From Copromyces sp. CBS 386.78 (taxonomy: Eukaryota; Ascomycota; Sordariomycetes; Sordariales; Sordariaceae), in the NCBI GenBank assembly GCA_030685235.1, contig MU839096.1, positions 186,001-250,000 of the forward strand: 64,000 nucleotides of DNA. Direction: 5' to 3'. Below are positions 45,480-60,018 of the stretch, piece by piece (positions within the stretch are counted from its first letter, which is position 1; every line of letters begins with the position of its first letter). Made by a program: the position numbers and the translations under genes. The notes below the pieces were generated by a model. That model ran no database searches, had not been told where the DNA came from, and was given only the letters and a program-made list of their open reading frames with translations.

Positions 45480-47862
45480 ACGTTACGTTTTTAAAGCCGG
45501 CTACTTAATACTATTCGGGGTCGGGATCCCACCCTTTCTAGTCTACCTAGTACTTTAATTTACCGTTTACTAAACGTAAAAATATTATTTTATTAACTTC
45601 CTATTCCTCCTCTTTATTATTTATAACTTCGCTTAAAAGGTTCTCCTTTGCCTACCCTAGTAGTAAATTTCCCGGGTCCCTTCTTAGTCGGTTAATATAA
45701 TAAACTCTTAATCCCCTCTACGAGTCCGGAATTACTAATACGTAAAATATCCCCGCTATTTTTTCGATTATATATAGTATTCTAATTAAAGGAAAGTCTA
45801 ATTTATCGTTAGATCTATTTATTAACTAGCTCTTCTTTATAATAAAGACTTTATTACCTACTTTGAAATCTAGTTCGTAGCGATATTAGTTTACTTAATA
45901 GGTTTAGCGTTCTTAAGATTAGGTTATTACTTTACGCGCCGCCTATTATACGTATTCTAATATTTTAGCCAACTTTGCGGCCTCTTCCCGTAAAATCTTT
46001 TCCTTTGCAATTATCGCTTTTAAAGCCCTTTCCTAATTAATATTAAGTAGGCTCATTTCGCAACCAAATACGACCTTATAAGGGGTTATACCCTCCAGAC
46101 TATTATACGGAAGCGTGCCCTATATTATATCTAGTACCGGGAATAAATTTGACTAATTATCCTAATTATAAGAAATAAAGGGTCTTAGGCGTTAATTCAA
46201 GTATTAATTCATAATTTCAACCTAACCGGCCGTTTAGGAGTATCCCGGACTATTTAATTTCCAGCGGATATTTAATAGGCGGGCTAGTTCCTATATAAAT
46301 TTAGATACGAATTGCGGCCCTCGGTCGCTTATTATATCTTCTAGTAAACTAAACACCCAGTATAGCCCTTTCCAATAGTATAAGGCCGCCGCTTATTTTC
46401 CGGTAACTATATTCTTGTAAGGTATATACTATAATAACTTTAAAAAACGGTCTACTATCACTAAAACGTTATTAAAACCTTTTTTATCCTCGGGTATTAA
46501 TTTAAAATCGATTACGACCGATTGCTAAGCCCGATAATCTAGTTATACCGTTATTATTTATATTAATCTTAGGGTTTTATCCCGGAGAATCTTCGACGAA
46601 CAATATATCTAATAATTATTAATAAATCTATTAATATTAATAATTAAACTAGGCTACTAATATTTTATACCTACGATTTTCCGCGTCTTATTTCTACCTA
46701 AGTATCCTATAAATAAAGTATTATAGTACTTTTTAATTACCTCTATTCTTAAATATCCAATATCGGGAATAATTAATCTACCTTTTCGAAGTACTAACCC
46801 CTATTTTAATATAAAGTATTAGTCTGTTAATATTTCTAACCTCGCCTTTTCCCTATAAATATTTAACGTAAGATCCTTTTTATTAATTATTAGCAATTTC
46901 TCCACTAATAGTTATTAGTTTATTAAATCCTACGTTTCTAGTCTTCGAACGTTATTATTATCCTCGCTTATAAAATATTATTCAACCGGACTAATTAGGG
47001 TAATATTTCCTCTTACGAATATAGCGTATATCTTTTCTACGGGCGTCACTACTTTATTCTCCATATATACGAAACCTCCTATAGTTTTATCCAGTTTTAA
47101 AAGCTATAGTATACGTTAATCGTCCCTTTTATTTAGAATTATTTTCAATTCTTCTAACTTTCGAAATAGTATATTAATAATTATATTATTTTTCCCTAAT
47201 CTATAGATTATTATAAAATTATATTCTAATAGCAATTCGGCCTACGTTACTTATTATAAGTTTAATAATTTTTTTATCGAAAAATATTCTAACGCCTAAT
47301 AGTCGGTTATAATAGTAAATGGTTTATCGGTTCCTTTTAATTTTAGACGCTATATTTTAATCCCTTTTATAATTATTAATAATTTTTTATCGTATATCGG
47401 GTAATTTAATTCCATAAGCGCTATTATCTCTAAATAAAACGCTACTAGGTACTATTCGTTTATAGTTATAGTCCCGTTTATTTTTTCCCGGCCTAATCCC
47501 TTCTACAATAATATTCTTACATAAATTCTATTAGAAGCGTCCGTTTCTAACTTTATTTTATGACTATATTTGTAATATTTTAATATAGGCGCCTTTAATA
47601 AAACCTTCTTTAATTTATTGAATAACCGTTCGTATTTTTCTAACTATAGGAATATTTTATCTTTCTTTGTAAATAACGTTAATAATTTAACTATCCGGCC
47701 GAAATTTTTAACGAATTTTCGGTAAAAGTTATAGAAACTTAAGAACATTTATACGCCTTTTAAGTTTTTTAGCGTTGCTTAATCCTTTATAACAGATAGT
47801 TTCTTAAAATCTACTAATATATTATCAGTTCCTATAATAAATCTTAAGAATTTGGTTCGTTC
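45480..47862 (-). pseudogene. Gypsy A pol, 3' half (RNase H, integrase, chromodomain)
   Basis: Minus-strand reading from 47862 down: RT C-terminal piece (FLRFIIGTDNI), RNase H piece (LNYPIYDKKLLIIIKG), integrase core with ISDRGPQFVSKF near 46320, and a C-terminal YRVDWKGWDP-like chromodomain remnant near 45560, with W codons now stops. Continuous with the RT half at 55331 if Gypsy B is removed. Non-functional. Confidence 0.8.
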
Positions 47863-47867
47863 GACGT

Positions 47868-48122
47868 TATCACAGGGTTAGACCTGTAATATGCTATGCT
47901 GCACTAACTACATATATACTGTGCCGACCAGAGCCCAGAGCTCTAGCCACGTATATATCATCGTCACGTACAACCTTACATACCCGCGCACAGTCTAATC
48001 TATAAGGTTCTTACCCATATACAACCAGACCTCCGCGCACACTTCCTTTCTCTCCTCCTTTCTCCTTATATAATAATATATATTTTATTATACCCCCTAC
48101 AATGCCATCTCGCTCCGTAATA
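47868..48122 (+). repeat. Left LTR of Gypsy B
   Basis: Starts TATCACAGGG (a TG start mutated to TA) and ends CTCCGTAATA; 255 bp, matching 55071-55325. Confidence 0.95.
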
Positions 48123-48559
48123 ATTTATTATATCTAACTATTACACTACGCGCGCTTATTTTAATAAAAGAGGAAGATTATTCGTATTTCAATCGCGGCA
48201 ATTAGTAATTAAAACTTAACCCTACACATTCCCGACTCGAATCGTAAACCTAATTATTAAACTAGGTAAAACACTAAAACGAATATTATTAAAATTGTTC
48301 GTACTCTCTTTCTCCTTTATACTTATTAAAATATATTTAATCTAACGATTAATATCCAATTTTATCGCTCCCTAAGCCTAGCCTATAACTGACAATTTTA
48401 TTATTATTACAATTATTAATACTATCGCAATAATTATTAATTTAGAATACTAAAACGATTTAATAATTTTCGCTTAAATATTCGAAGGCTTCTATTATTA
48501 AGCGATTAAAACTTTAATCCCTATTTCTTAAGTATATAATTCGCTAACCTTTCTATTTT

Positions 48560-51500
48560 TTAAACCTTCTTCTCCGCTTTCTATTACCTACTCCGCAACA
48601 ACGTAATTATAACCCGAACCAACGCTCGCGATTTCGAAAAAGACCTCATCGTAGCTAAAGAAGAAGTCGTTTATCTATATATTTATATTAAAAATTTCAA
48701 TTACAAAATCGCCCGTAAGGAAAATAATATTATAATTATTTATATCCAACACTTATTCGCTATTCAGGCCAATATAAAGGATTACTAAGACTAAATTAAA
48801 TCGTTTTATAAATAAATCGCTACTTTTAAAAAGGAATTCAGCGATTTCCGTATAATATCCGCGGCCGCTTTCTAATCCTAAAAGGACCGTTACTAAAAGA
48901 TCCTTTTCAACCTTCGCGCCCGGCTCCCGAAGAATAGCCCGGTTCCCCTATCTTCTAATTTAACCCCTTTACTTCCTAATATATTTAACGATCCCGGCAA
49001 TAATAATAATATAATAAATACCGGTAAAAATAGTAACGGCTATAAGTCAATATTATATATTATAATTACCCCCGCCTTTAATAATAAAAGATCGTCGATT
49101 AAACGTACTACTAAATATCGCGCTTAATGTATATATATAAAATTTACTTAAATAAATAAATCTAAAATCTTTATTAACGAACGCCCTAAATTTTCCCTTA
49201 TCGCCTACTCTATCGAAAGCGTCCCGTTCGAAGCTATTAAAACCGAATTAAATAAGGCTATCTTCAATGAACCCTATAAGTAAACTATAACTTTTAAATT
49301 AGTTAACAAACTAAATAAAAAGTATAATAATATTAACGTCGTCGTCGAATCCCGCCGCGCCCTTAAAGACCTCAAAATATTTAAAAGTATAAAATAGATT
49401 AACTTTAAAGAAAAATTCATTATATTCGTTAATAAATATAAATTTAATAATAGTATAAAAATCTATTACCTTTATTAAAAAATTAACGACCGCATTCGCC
49501 TTACCCTTTCTTACTAACGTCCCCAACCCGCTAACAATAAATTTAACAAATAATTTAAAACCATTCGTAATTTCGCTAAAATATTAGAGGATAAGGATTA
49601 GCATAAGAAATAAACTAATTTATTTTACAAAATTAATATAATTAATACCTCCACTCCTACCGGTCGCTCTAGCACTTCTACGACCGAAACGACTATTAAC
49701 TAAAGCGGCGACGTAATAAATTTTAACGCTATAATTAAAACGGATATCCAAATATCTTATATAATTAAAACTAATATTTTTAAATATTATATAAAAATAG
49801 GCGTCTATACCCGCTACAGAAAGCCCGGCTATTACTCTACTAATTATTACGCCCGCGTCAACTTTAAAAAGGAAATTAAACCCCGCAATAATTATAATAA
49901 AGGCTACAGTAATAACGCTAACAATACTAGCAATATTAATAATAGTAGCAATAACCGTAATAATAGCAGTAGTAATAACACTTCTAATAATAGAAGTAAC
50001 GGCAATTACAATAATAATAGCGGTAATAATAATAACGGCGGTAATAACAATAGTAATAACTAGCAATAGCCCGCCTAAAGTTAATATAACTACAGATAAT
50101 AGTATTCTAATTATAGCGGCGGATACTATATTAATGCTATAAACCCTAATATAAATATAAGAATTCTAACTCCCGGTATTCCGGCCCCCAGCTACTATAA
50201 CTCCATTCCCGCCTACCAGCCCAACTTTATTAATTCAATTATAAATAACGAAAATAATTCTATTTTAAGCTAGGGAAATATATAACCTCCTAACTAAATC
50301 GCGCTTAAAGGCACAAATCTAACGGATATAGAAAAAATAATAGGACCGTCCTTATACGGCTAAATATTATTAAAATAAATAAATCTTTAATAAATAACCG
50401 TTATAAATACTTAAATTTATTAAATCTTTCTATTTATTTATTTTATAAATTATTTAAATTATATTATACTATTTTTGTTAATAACGGATATACCGCCCTT
50501 AATTTTATTAATTATTATTTTATTTACTATTACTATTTCCTTTTTCTTCCGTTTGCTATTCCTAAACTATTATACTTTGCGGATAGCTAGGCTAAGGGTA
50601 ATATTACCTACTTCTCTAAACTTACAATATAAATAGGAATCTACTACGAAATTATTAATCTATTAATCTATAATTTAGCTAAAAATAACCCTATTATTTT
50701 AAATTACTGGTAATTTATTTATTACGCCCTAAATATTAATTAATTTAACGACTCCCTTTAATTTAATTCTACTTATAAATAACGCGGCTATTTCCTACCC
50801 GGGAATTCGAACTATACTACTCCGCTCTCGAACTACTACTTTACAACTCCGCGACTACTAATTTAATATTTATACTAAAATCCAATAATAGAAAATATAA
50901 ATAATAAAAGCGAATTTAACTAGTGCGACGAAATAATAATTATTAAGCGGCTATTTATTTCCGCTATAATTAAATGTACCGTTCGTTAGCAATTCTACTA
51001 TTTTAAATACAAAGTCGCTAACCGGCTAAGTACTACCCTATTCGGGAAAATAAAAGGTAATAACGTAATTATACTATTAATTCTACCCCCAACTCCCTCC
51101 GTACTTCGCCTAGCGCCCTATTATTAGGCCGGCGGCGTAAAGACCTCCGTAGTAAACTACTAAATCCTAATCCGGCTCTATAATATTCCGGTTAGTTTTA
51201 TTAACCCTAATGATATTAAAGAATTTCCTACCGCTACTTTTAATTAATTAGCAGAGACTTATAAATTCCTAATTATCCGTATAATTCGGGCTAATTTAAA
51301 CGAAAATATCCGTAAATTAATTAAGGAAAATAAAAAATTAGAAAAGGAAAGACGGGTCCTAAACCCTTAGAATATAAACGATAATTTTACGCCAAATATA
51401 GTAGTAAAAATATTATTAAATAAAAATTAACGCCTTAAATACTTTTTCAATAATAAATATTATTATTAAATTAATACCCTAATAAGGAAGGGAAACGAAA

Positions 51501-54500
51501 CTACCTTAAGGGCTATAAAAATTTCCAATTCTATTAAAATTAATAATATTAATAACAATTTTCCTTATTACGAAGAAATAATTAATAAATATTTTATAGC
51601 AAATAGTATCGCTATTAATAAAATTATATTTAAAAACGCAATTAAATTCTACGAAAAGGCTAATAAACCTCTTAAAACGGTCGTAGAAATTTAAACTAAA
51701 CTCCTACAATAATATTAGTATTATATACAAACCTTTTTATAAGAAGGAGCGGATATATTTCTCCCCTATAGGGTATATAATTTAAAAATCGAATTCCGTC
51801 CGGAAGTAACCCCTCCCGCTTCCCGCGGGCGTATATTTAATCCGGACGAATTTAATATTACTAAAAAATAAGTCGATAATATATTTTAAAAGAAGTTTAT
51901 TAAGCCTTTATAATTAAAGGCTTTAATACCTTTACTCCTCATTAAGAAACCGGGAAGCGGAATCCGCATTTACATTAATTACTATAATATTAATAATATT
52001 ACTTTTAAATCCTATTATCCCCTCCTACTTATTAAAAAAATCTTTAATATAATTTACTACGTTAAAATTTTCATAAAATTCAACGTAATTACTACTTTCA
52101 ACTATATTCGTATTAAATAAGAATATAAATAGTTTATTACTCTTATAACCCAATTTAGCTTATTTAAATCCTTAACTATTCCTTTTAATTTATAAAGCGC
52201 CCTAAGTACATTCTAAAATTATATTAATAATATCCTATATAATATTTTCAATATTTACGTAATTATTTACTTCGACAATATCCTTATTTACTCCAATAAT
52301 ATTAAAGACTACAAATAATATATTAACGATATTTTCGATAAATTGGCAAAAACGGGCTTTAATATTAATATTAATAAGTACGAATTTTATATAATAAGAA
52401 TAAAATATTTAAATTTAATTATTACGCCTAAGGGTATTAAAATAAATCTAAAAAAGGTTAAGGCTATTATAAATTAATAAGTACCAAAATTAAAAAAGTC
52501 TTTACAATCCTTTTTAAATTTTATAAACTTCTATTAATAATTTATAAAGGATTTCTCAATAATAACTACTCTACTTTATAAATTTACGAAGAAAAACGCC
52601 GGGTAATTTTAGGATAACCGCTACTAAATTACTTTCGAAGTTTTTAAGTAGGCGTTTATTAATAGACTTATATTTAAAATTTACAATTAGACTAAAAAGA
52701 CCGTAGTCGAAATAGACGCCTCCAATTAGGCCGCGGGTAACACCCTTTCCTAATATAGAAATAATAGTATTTTCTACTTTATCGCCTATTTTTCGGCTAA
52801 GTACAACTCCTAAAAATATAATTACAATATTTATAATAAGGGATTATTCGCAATTATTAAAATATTAAAGGAATAGAATCCGGAATTTAAAAGAATTTAA
52901 TAACTGTTCAATATTCTAACGGATTATAAAAATCTCTAAATATTTACGATTAATAAATAGTTAACTTAATAATATATATATTAATTTCAATTCCTATCCT
53001 AATTCAACTTCTTAATTAAATATACGCCGGGTTCGAAAAACCTTCGCTTAAACGCCCTAAGCCGGAAGTTTAACGATTACTTTAACGACGAAAAGGATAA
53101 CCGTTTAATTATTCGTAAGCGGGTACTATTAAATTTATTTTAATTCGAAGACGGTTATTTCGAATTTAACGACCTAATGGCGGGTTTCTCACTTTACTTA
53201 TTAGGGCTTAACGACCTTAATATTTAATTAACCGACGATTTTATTTATATTAATTATAAGACTTTTATTTTCTTATAAAAATTAATTTCCTCTTTTATTA
53301 ACGGAGCCCGTTAATAGCCCGCCGCTATTAAGAAAGTCTTTTATAGGGCTTTTTCGGAATATTATATTATTAATAGTATTGTAAAATAGCGCGACCGAAT
53401 TATCGTTAATCCCTATAATAAAAATTTCTAGCTCTAATTTATTAATCGCTAATATAATTCTTTAAGCGCTAATTATTTAAACCGCAACGCTATATACGAA
53501 CTTTTATAATACAATTTCTATTAGGAGGGGATATATAATAACGTACGCCTTTTCTATAAAGGTTACTTACTTTATATAAAGACCAAATTTTTAAAAAGAA
53601 ATTTAGCCGGTTATTTTAAATTAATTATAATCGCTTTTGCGCCGTAGACCGATATTTTAATCGACTACATTACGTTACTACCGTTAAATACTTATTTAAG
53701 CTAAACTTTTAAGTATATTACTATCGTCGTTAATTAATTTACTAAAATATAATACTATATCCTAATAATAATTTTAAAAGCGGAAGAATTAGCGGATCGG
53801 TTTATCGATTATATTTATTCAATTTACAGCCTCTTAAATAGTATATTCTCTAATAAAAGTACCTAATTCGTTTTACAATTCTAATTTACTTTCTATAAGC
53901 GGCTATCTATAATTCGCAAATTTACTTCCGCTTTCTACCTTTAAACAAACGTTTAAACCGAATGTATTACTATAGAAATAAAATAATTTTTAAAAATTTA
54001 TATTAATTAAATATAAACGGATTAAATAAAGTAGTTATTACTCGCGGAATTTACTAATAATAATATTATTTTATTATTAATAGGGATTTTACTATTCTTC
54101 GCCAACTATAGCTATTACCTTCGTATAAATATAGAGCCTCGTACCCCGCTATTACCAAACCTTTCCCTAATTTAATTTAAAAAGTATTATAAAATTAACG
54201 AATTAGTAGATCGCTTTTAATAAATTTAGAACTTCGCTATCCAATAGTTACGGCGTATATAGGAACAATACAAGGATAACGCTAATAAAAAGCGGATTAA
54301 CTCTATTAAATACCGTATTAATAATATAATTTTATTTAATATTATAAATTTCGCTAACGGACGTCCGTATATAAAATTTTACCCCCGTTAGGAAAGCCCC
54401 TTTAAAATCGTCCGTTCTAAATTATATATAGTATACCTCGCCCTCCCGTCCAATATAAAATACTTACTAATTTTCTATATTTCTATAATATAATTATAGT

Positions 54501-54780
54501 CCGGCTAAAGCCTTTTAAACTAGCCTACTATAATAAATATCTAAGTTAACGAGGGACGGGTTATAGTACGTACCGACGATTAGAAAGAGTACGAGGAATA
54601 AATATTTGAATATTTTACGGATTATTAGTAAATAGGTAATAATAGGTATTAGAAGTACGAAGTTAAATAAAAGACTGGTAATCCTACTTAGGAACCTATT
54701 AGCAACGTTATCGATTATAAGTACTATCTTTAATAATTCTACTATAAATACCCGGATAAACTAATTCCCCCAAAAGTTTA
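48560..54780 (+). pseudogene. Gypsy B gag-pol remnant with chromodomain
   Basis: Conceptual plus-strand reading broken by many stops. The RT core is easiest to see at 52070-52340; the catalytic YxDD remains as YFDN. The C-terminal piece near 54640 reads YEVK.KTGNPT.EP, the YxVKWKG..xTWEP signature of chromodomains with tryptophan codons turned into stops (TGG to TAG/TAA). This places it among the chromoviruses. Non-functional. Confidence 0.8.
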
Positions 54781-55070
54781 AAGGGTTTTTAAACGCTTCG
54801 CCGCTGATACCCTAACGTTAACGATAATATTAATTCCGGCAGCCCCCGAACTACTATAGCGCCGTTCTAGCCGCTTAGTATAGTAAGAAACGGCCGCCAC
54901 TATAAAAAATAAGATATAAAAAAATATAGAAGAAGGTTTATACTTCGTATTTAAAAAAGTATTTCGGAAATTAATAAATATTTACGAAGATAGGAAGCGA
55001 TGTAAAGGGTCTTAAATCTATTATATATATAAATTTTTTAACTCTTCGAACTTCTTTTAAGGGGGGATAA

Positions 55071-55325
55071 TATTATAGGGTTAGACTTATAATATACTAT
55101 ACTATACTAACTGCACATATACTGTGCCGACTAGAGCCTAAAGCTCTAACTACGCATATATTATCGTTACGTATAGCCTTACATACCTGCGTACGGTCTA
55201 GTTTATAGGGTTCTCACCCATATACAGCCAGACCTCCGCGCACACTTCCTTTCTCTCCTCCTTTCTCTTCATACAACAACGCATATCTCATCATACCCCC
55301 TACGGTGCCATCTCGCCCCGTGATA
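55071..55325 (+). repeat. Right LTR of Gypsy B
   Basis: Starts TATTATAGGG and ends CCCCGTGATA, followed by the duplication GACGT. Several positions preserve the unmutated base against the left copy, and the reverse also holds. Confidence 0.95.
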
Positions 55326-55330
55326 GACGT

Positions 55331-58300
55331 AGAATTTATATTTATCAATATCGGCCTATAGTCTGGCCGCGCGTAATCGGCTCAAAACCGTCTTTATATA
55401 CCATTTATAATCGGTTAAATTATTCGAAAAAATAAGGATATTATTAATATAAGTATTATAAAAGTTTTAGTAATCTATTAACGTATTATTAATTAACTTT
55501 TAAAAAGAGGATAGCCCGCCGTAGAGGCTAAAAGGTAGAACTTTATACTAGTATACTCTAAAACCTGTTCGGAATATCGTTAAATCTTCCTAACCGGGCG
55601 TTATACAGATCCGGTTGAATATTTGGCGGATATTTATTTTAATAAAAATCTTTAATTTACTAATTCTTATTAATATTTCTTCAATAAGGTGCAAGGGGTA
55701 TCGATCCTTCTTAAAAATAACATTCAATTTTCTATAATCGATATAGAATTTTAAACCCCCGTTAAATTTAATAATAAATAGTACCGGTATTGCTTAAAGC
55801 GCTAAACTCGCTTTAATAAATCCTTTTTTAAAATTGTCTATAATATATTGCTGGCATTCCTCCAATTCCCTAAGGGTTATCCTATATAACGGATTAATCC
55901 TTAATTCTTTTAGCCGATAATTTTCTTCCAATTCGATTTTATAATCTATTACCGGTTTGTACTTTAGTAGTATATCCGATTCGACCTTATTAAAGACTTT
56001 TAATTCCTCCAGGGTATAGTAGTCTTTAAGAATTTTTACTAAGACTTTTTCTTAGTCTTCCGGAATATTTTTCTGTAGGGGTCCCTTCTATATTCGTAAA
56101 GTCTCAATAATACTTTTAATTTCGTATAAATTTATTACTTCGGATTTCGCTTTATATTTTTTAATATAATATTAAAAGATTATTATATTGACTATTATTA
56201 AGTCGGCTGGCCGGATTTTAATCCAACCCTATTATTTCTCCAATCGGTAGGCACTACGTTCGTCCGTTATAAGAAAGGGATTATCTTCTAGTACTCTTCG
56301 GGGGGTTTTTAAGGTTAGGGCTTCGTCCGTATTATAGAACTTTCGTTTTATAACGTTTAACGCTTTCTTTCAGACCGATTTAGATAGCGATTTTCGTAAT
56401 TTAATTTAAAATATTTCCGTCGGGCGCTATTCCGAATAATTGTAATTTTACCCCTCTTCTTTTACCTCTTCCTCTAATATTTTTATTACTCTATTAAACT
56501 TTTCTAATTTTTTTATTCGAGCCTATACGGCCGCGCTATCTCTTCTTCTTTTATTTTCTAAATTTATTATTCTCGCTTACCAATTAATATCCTCTTAATA
56601 TACCGGGTCCTCTATCTTCCTACTCCCTTTCCTTAAGGGTATTTCAATATTTTTAGAATCTCTTAGTATAAAGACTATATCCTCTAGGAATATTAATTTA
56701 CTTATCCGGTAATTAGGGAGTATATTGTTTTCTACTAATTATATCTTCTCTAATATTATATTTTTCCTTATTTTAAATAAAACTACTATTTATTATTTAT
56801 TATATTAGAAACTTTAGACCCGAAATTATCCTTTTAGGGCCTTAATAATAGCGTCGGGTTATAATTTTTTATACGACGTTATATATCCAGGTTTAAAATC
56901 GCTATAATATTTTAACTATAATTTTTTTAATTTAGCAGCGAATTATTTATTTACGAAGATATATATATCGGCTCCAGTATCGACAAAAGTACGGTAAGTA
57001 ATAATAGAGAGTCTATTATTAATTATAGTATATATAATAAAAAACGTTTTACTGCCCCCTAAATACTTTTTTAAATTAAAGTTTAAATAAATCTAATTTA
57101 ATTACTAGATTTCATTATTACTTTTCCTTATATAATTAATCGATATTTCCCCTAGAGTAGAAACTTATCTTTAAGTATTTAATTTTCCGAATTTAAATTT
57201 AAATTTGACCCGTCCTCTTCGGTTGAGTCCTTTTAATCCTACTCTTTTTCTTGTTTTAGCATAGTATTTTCCGGGACGTTAAATAGATTAGAAGAACTAA
57301 TTTTCTAAGTCTAGTCGGTAATAGTGTTTAGTTCCGCTTTTAAAGCCTTTATATAGTTAATTTTAATTTTATCAGAGTATTAGTCGGAATAGTAGCCTAC
57401 CTTACGATAGTTAAAGTATCAGTTTTCCTAATTAAGCTTCTTTATTTCCTCTAAAGATAGGTATTGGTACTAGAGTATATTTATTAAATTCCGGAAAGTC
57501 CGAAACTATATTATTATTATTCAAAGCTTTTCCGTCGAAACCCGGAGCTTTTTGGGCTTACGCTACTCTAATTTTTAAATATTAGGATTAAGTGCCTATA
57601 ATAATCGTAAATAATTTTCGAAGGAAGTATTTTCCTTTAAGTACATCGGTTCTACTAATACCTTTAATTCTTTTAAGATTTTACGCTTTATATTACTTTT
57701 CTAAAACTTTTATAGAATATAGTATTATCCTACCAATCGTACGAATATTACTTTAAAATCTTAGAACCGGTTTAAGGGTTTTATTTTTAGCTTTTCGAAG
57801 TTGTATAAGGCCCTTTCTTAGGAGTTATAATCGTAGTAAATATTCTATAGGTATTTTAATAAGCCGTTTATAATTCGGATAACCTCGGGATATATACCGT
57901 TGAAATAGGGCAATATACCTTCAGCGACCGTACTTCCCAAGCGTAACTATACCTCCTTAATCTTAATTTCTTCGTTTCGAAAATAATTTACGTTAATACG
58001 TAATTTATTTTTTATTTATAATATCTATACATCGAATAATACTTTATCCGATTATTAATCGTTATTAAATTTATTTACGTCGGGTATTTTTAAAAATTTC
58101 TTTTTTCCTTTACAGTATTTCTATATAGGTTTAATAAGCATATATCTTCGGGCCGTAGGAATAAGGGGAAGTAATAGTACCCAGGGGGGCGAAGGCGGTA
58201 GTTTTGGAATACCGTTATTATAATTATCTTCGTTATTATTAGTCAAGTTATTATTTGGATCGTTATTAGGAGGATTATTATTAATGCGTATACGTCGGTT

Positions 58301-59990
58301 ATTCTATATTTATATTTTAGGTACGGGCGTTAACTTCCGGGGGCAGTAATTTCCTGCGTCTCCCGTATAATCGCGTTTAGTAATATCGTTAAAGGATACT
58401 TTACGTTTATTCTTCCCCTTTCGTATTAATTAATTACTTCCTACCCTCTCCCTTAATTAAGGTGGCATTTCTATTAAGGAGGCGACTATTTTAGTAAAGA
58501 ATTGGTTCTAATATTCGAATATTTTGAATTAGCGTTCGAAATCCGGGGGAATAACGTTCTTCTTACTATTAAGGCTAGCGGTAATAATTTCGCAAATTAA
58601 GCGATTGTTCTCTACTAATATTTTGTAAGTTTGGTTAACGAAATATAATGCCTAAGCGTTTAAGCGAATAACCTTTTATCCTACTTTACCGAATAAATAT
58701 ATTAAATCTTTTAGTAAATTGTCCGAAGCTTCCTCGTAAATGCCCCGGGTTTTAATTTCTTTCTATATAACGTTGGCGTTTTATTTGTAAGCGTTGTAGA
58801 AGACTTCGTTATTAATAAACTGGTTTATTATATCGAATTTCTTAATAGTCTTGTTATTCTCTACGTTGTAAGATACTAGTTTAAATAGTATTACGGGTTC
58901 GTTATCGTATATTTCGTCTATTTAAACTTCGTCTATAGCCGATACCTTTTTACGTATCTCCTTAGCTAACTTAGTAGGTATAACGAAGAATGTAGGAAAT
59001 TTAGCCCTAGGGTATAAGCGTTTAAAATAATAGTTCTACAAATCGAATATAATTATAGGACCCTTTATTACGTCCGTAGTATTTATAATATCGGCTTCAA
59101 TTTCTTTTTACGTCGGGATTTCCGTTTTGTCGTTTACTTTTTATACGACCTCGGTATCTAGTAAATAGTAAAATCGATCGGGGTCTTTAGTAAAATACTT
59201 ATCTTATCCTTAGCTTAGGCTAACGGGAGCCTAGTACGCCTTATTAGGTTTTTTCTTTATAATTTTACTAAAGGGTTATAATAGTCCTGCGCTTTTAATG
59301 GAGGATAGGGTATAAGGTTGGAAGAGTATTAGTATATTCGGTAGTTGTAGATTCGGTACTACTTTACCTTTGCCTTTAAATTTCTTCCTTACGTTTTAAA
59401 GGACCGATTAGGGGTTTAAAGGAGTCCCCTCCTATTTGATATATTTTGAATAAGTAAAGGAATTATCCGCTAATTCTATATATAACTGCCAGTATAGCAG
59501 TTTAAACTTTATTAGAGTTTTAGGGGGTCCCTATAGGTTGTAAGCGAAAACCTTTAGAATAGAGGCCGTATTTAATTGTATCTAATTTATAATCGTATAA
59601 TCGGGGCTCGCCGGCCGTCTGCTAAATTAAAATAAAGGGTTAAACAATTTAATAATAGGGTTAAAACTTCTTTTATTATCGTTATTAATTTAGTTGAAGA
59701 GATCGGCCTCTTATTCGTAATAGGAGTTAGGGTTTAAAATAAAATTATTCGAGGAATTAGAGCTCTAGCTTCAATCTTCGGCTTTAGATATCGTATAATT
59801 CAATCTAAGAGCGGAAGACGTAAGGGGTTGAAAGTTGCTCGTTCAATTAGTTATTGCAATAATTTAACGTTTTAAGGAGATTTAATAATCCTTTTCGATA
59901 AGAGATTATAATATTAATTAATTGTAATCTAGTTTAACCGAATTAGTTGATCGTTCGCTAATAAAGTAGGATATTCTAACGCCGTCCCTA
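55331..59990 (-). pseudogene. Gypsy A gag and pol 5' half (gag, protease, RT)
   Basis: Minus-strand remnants. The zinc knuckle at 57418-57377 keeps its spacing, but all four ligand codons now encode tyrosine. RT around 55950-55340 keeps FYIDYRKLNVIFKKDRYPL and a catalytic-loop remnant INNILIF. Upstream (to about 59990) is gag-like sequence with no intact frame. Protease region is placed by position only. Confidence 0.75.
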
Positions 59991-60018
59991 GTTAAAGAAA
60001 GGATAATACTTAATATTA

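Larger units (their letters stand above)
47868..55325 (+). mobile_element. Ty3/Gypsy retrotransposon B (plus orientation), RIP-inactivated, innermost
   Basis: LTRs of 255 bp (47868-48122 and 55071-55325) are flanked by the duplication GACGT (47863-47867 and 55326-55330). It inserted into the RT of Gypsy A. Plus-strand remnants: gag from about 48560, zinc knuckle 49806-49847, an Asn-rich repetitive stretch to about 50100, protease near 50450, RT about 51900-52640 (IRIK..EYK, YFDNILIYS), RNase H about 52680-52900 (FIAYFSAKYNS), integrase about 53480-54250, and a chromodomain-like tail near 54600-54760. A GGGGGG polypurine tract precedes the right LTR. Being innermost, it is the youngest of the three. 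Confidence 0.93.

Noticed and set aside
49311..50066. Two minus-strand frames (71 and 148 codons) inside the transposon block
   Set aside because: They are antisense to the Gypsy B gag remnant. Their Ile/Val-rich composition follows from AT-rich mutated codons and an Asn-rich repeat read backwards.
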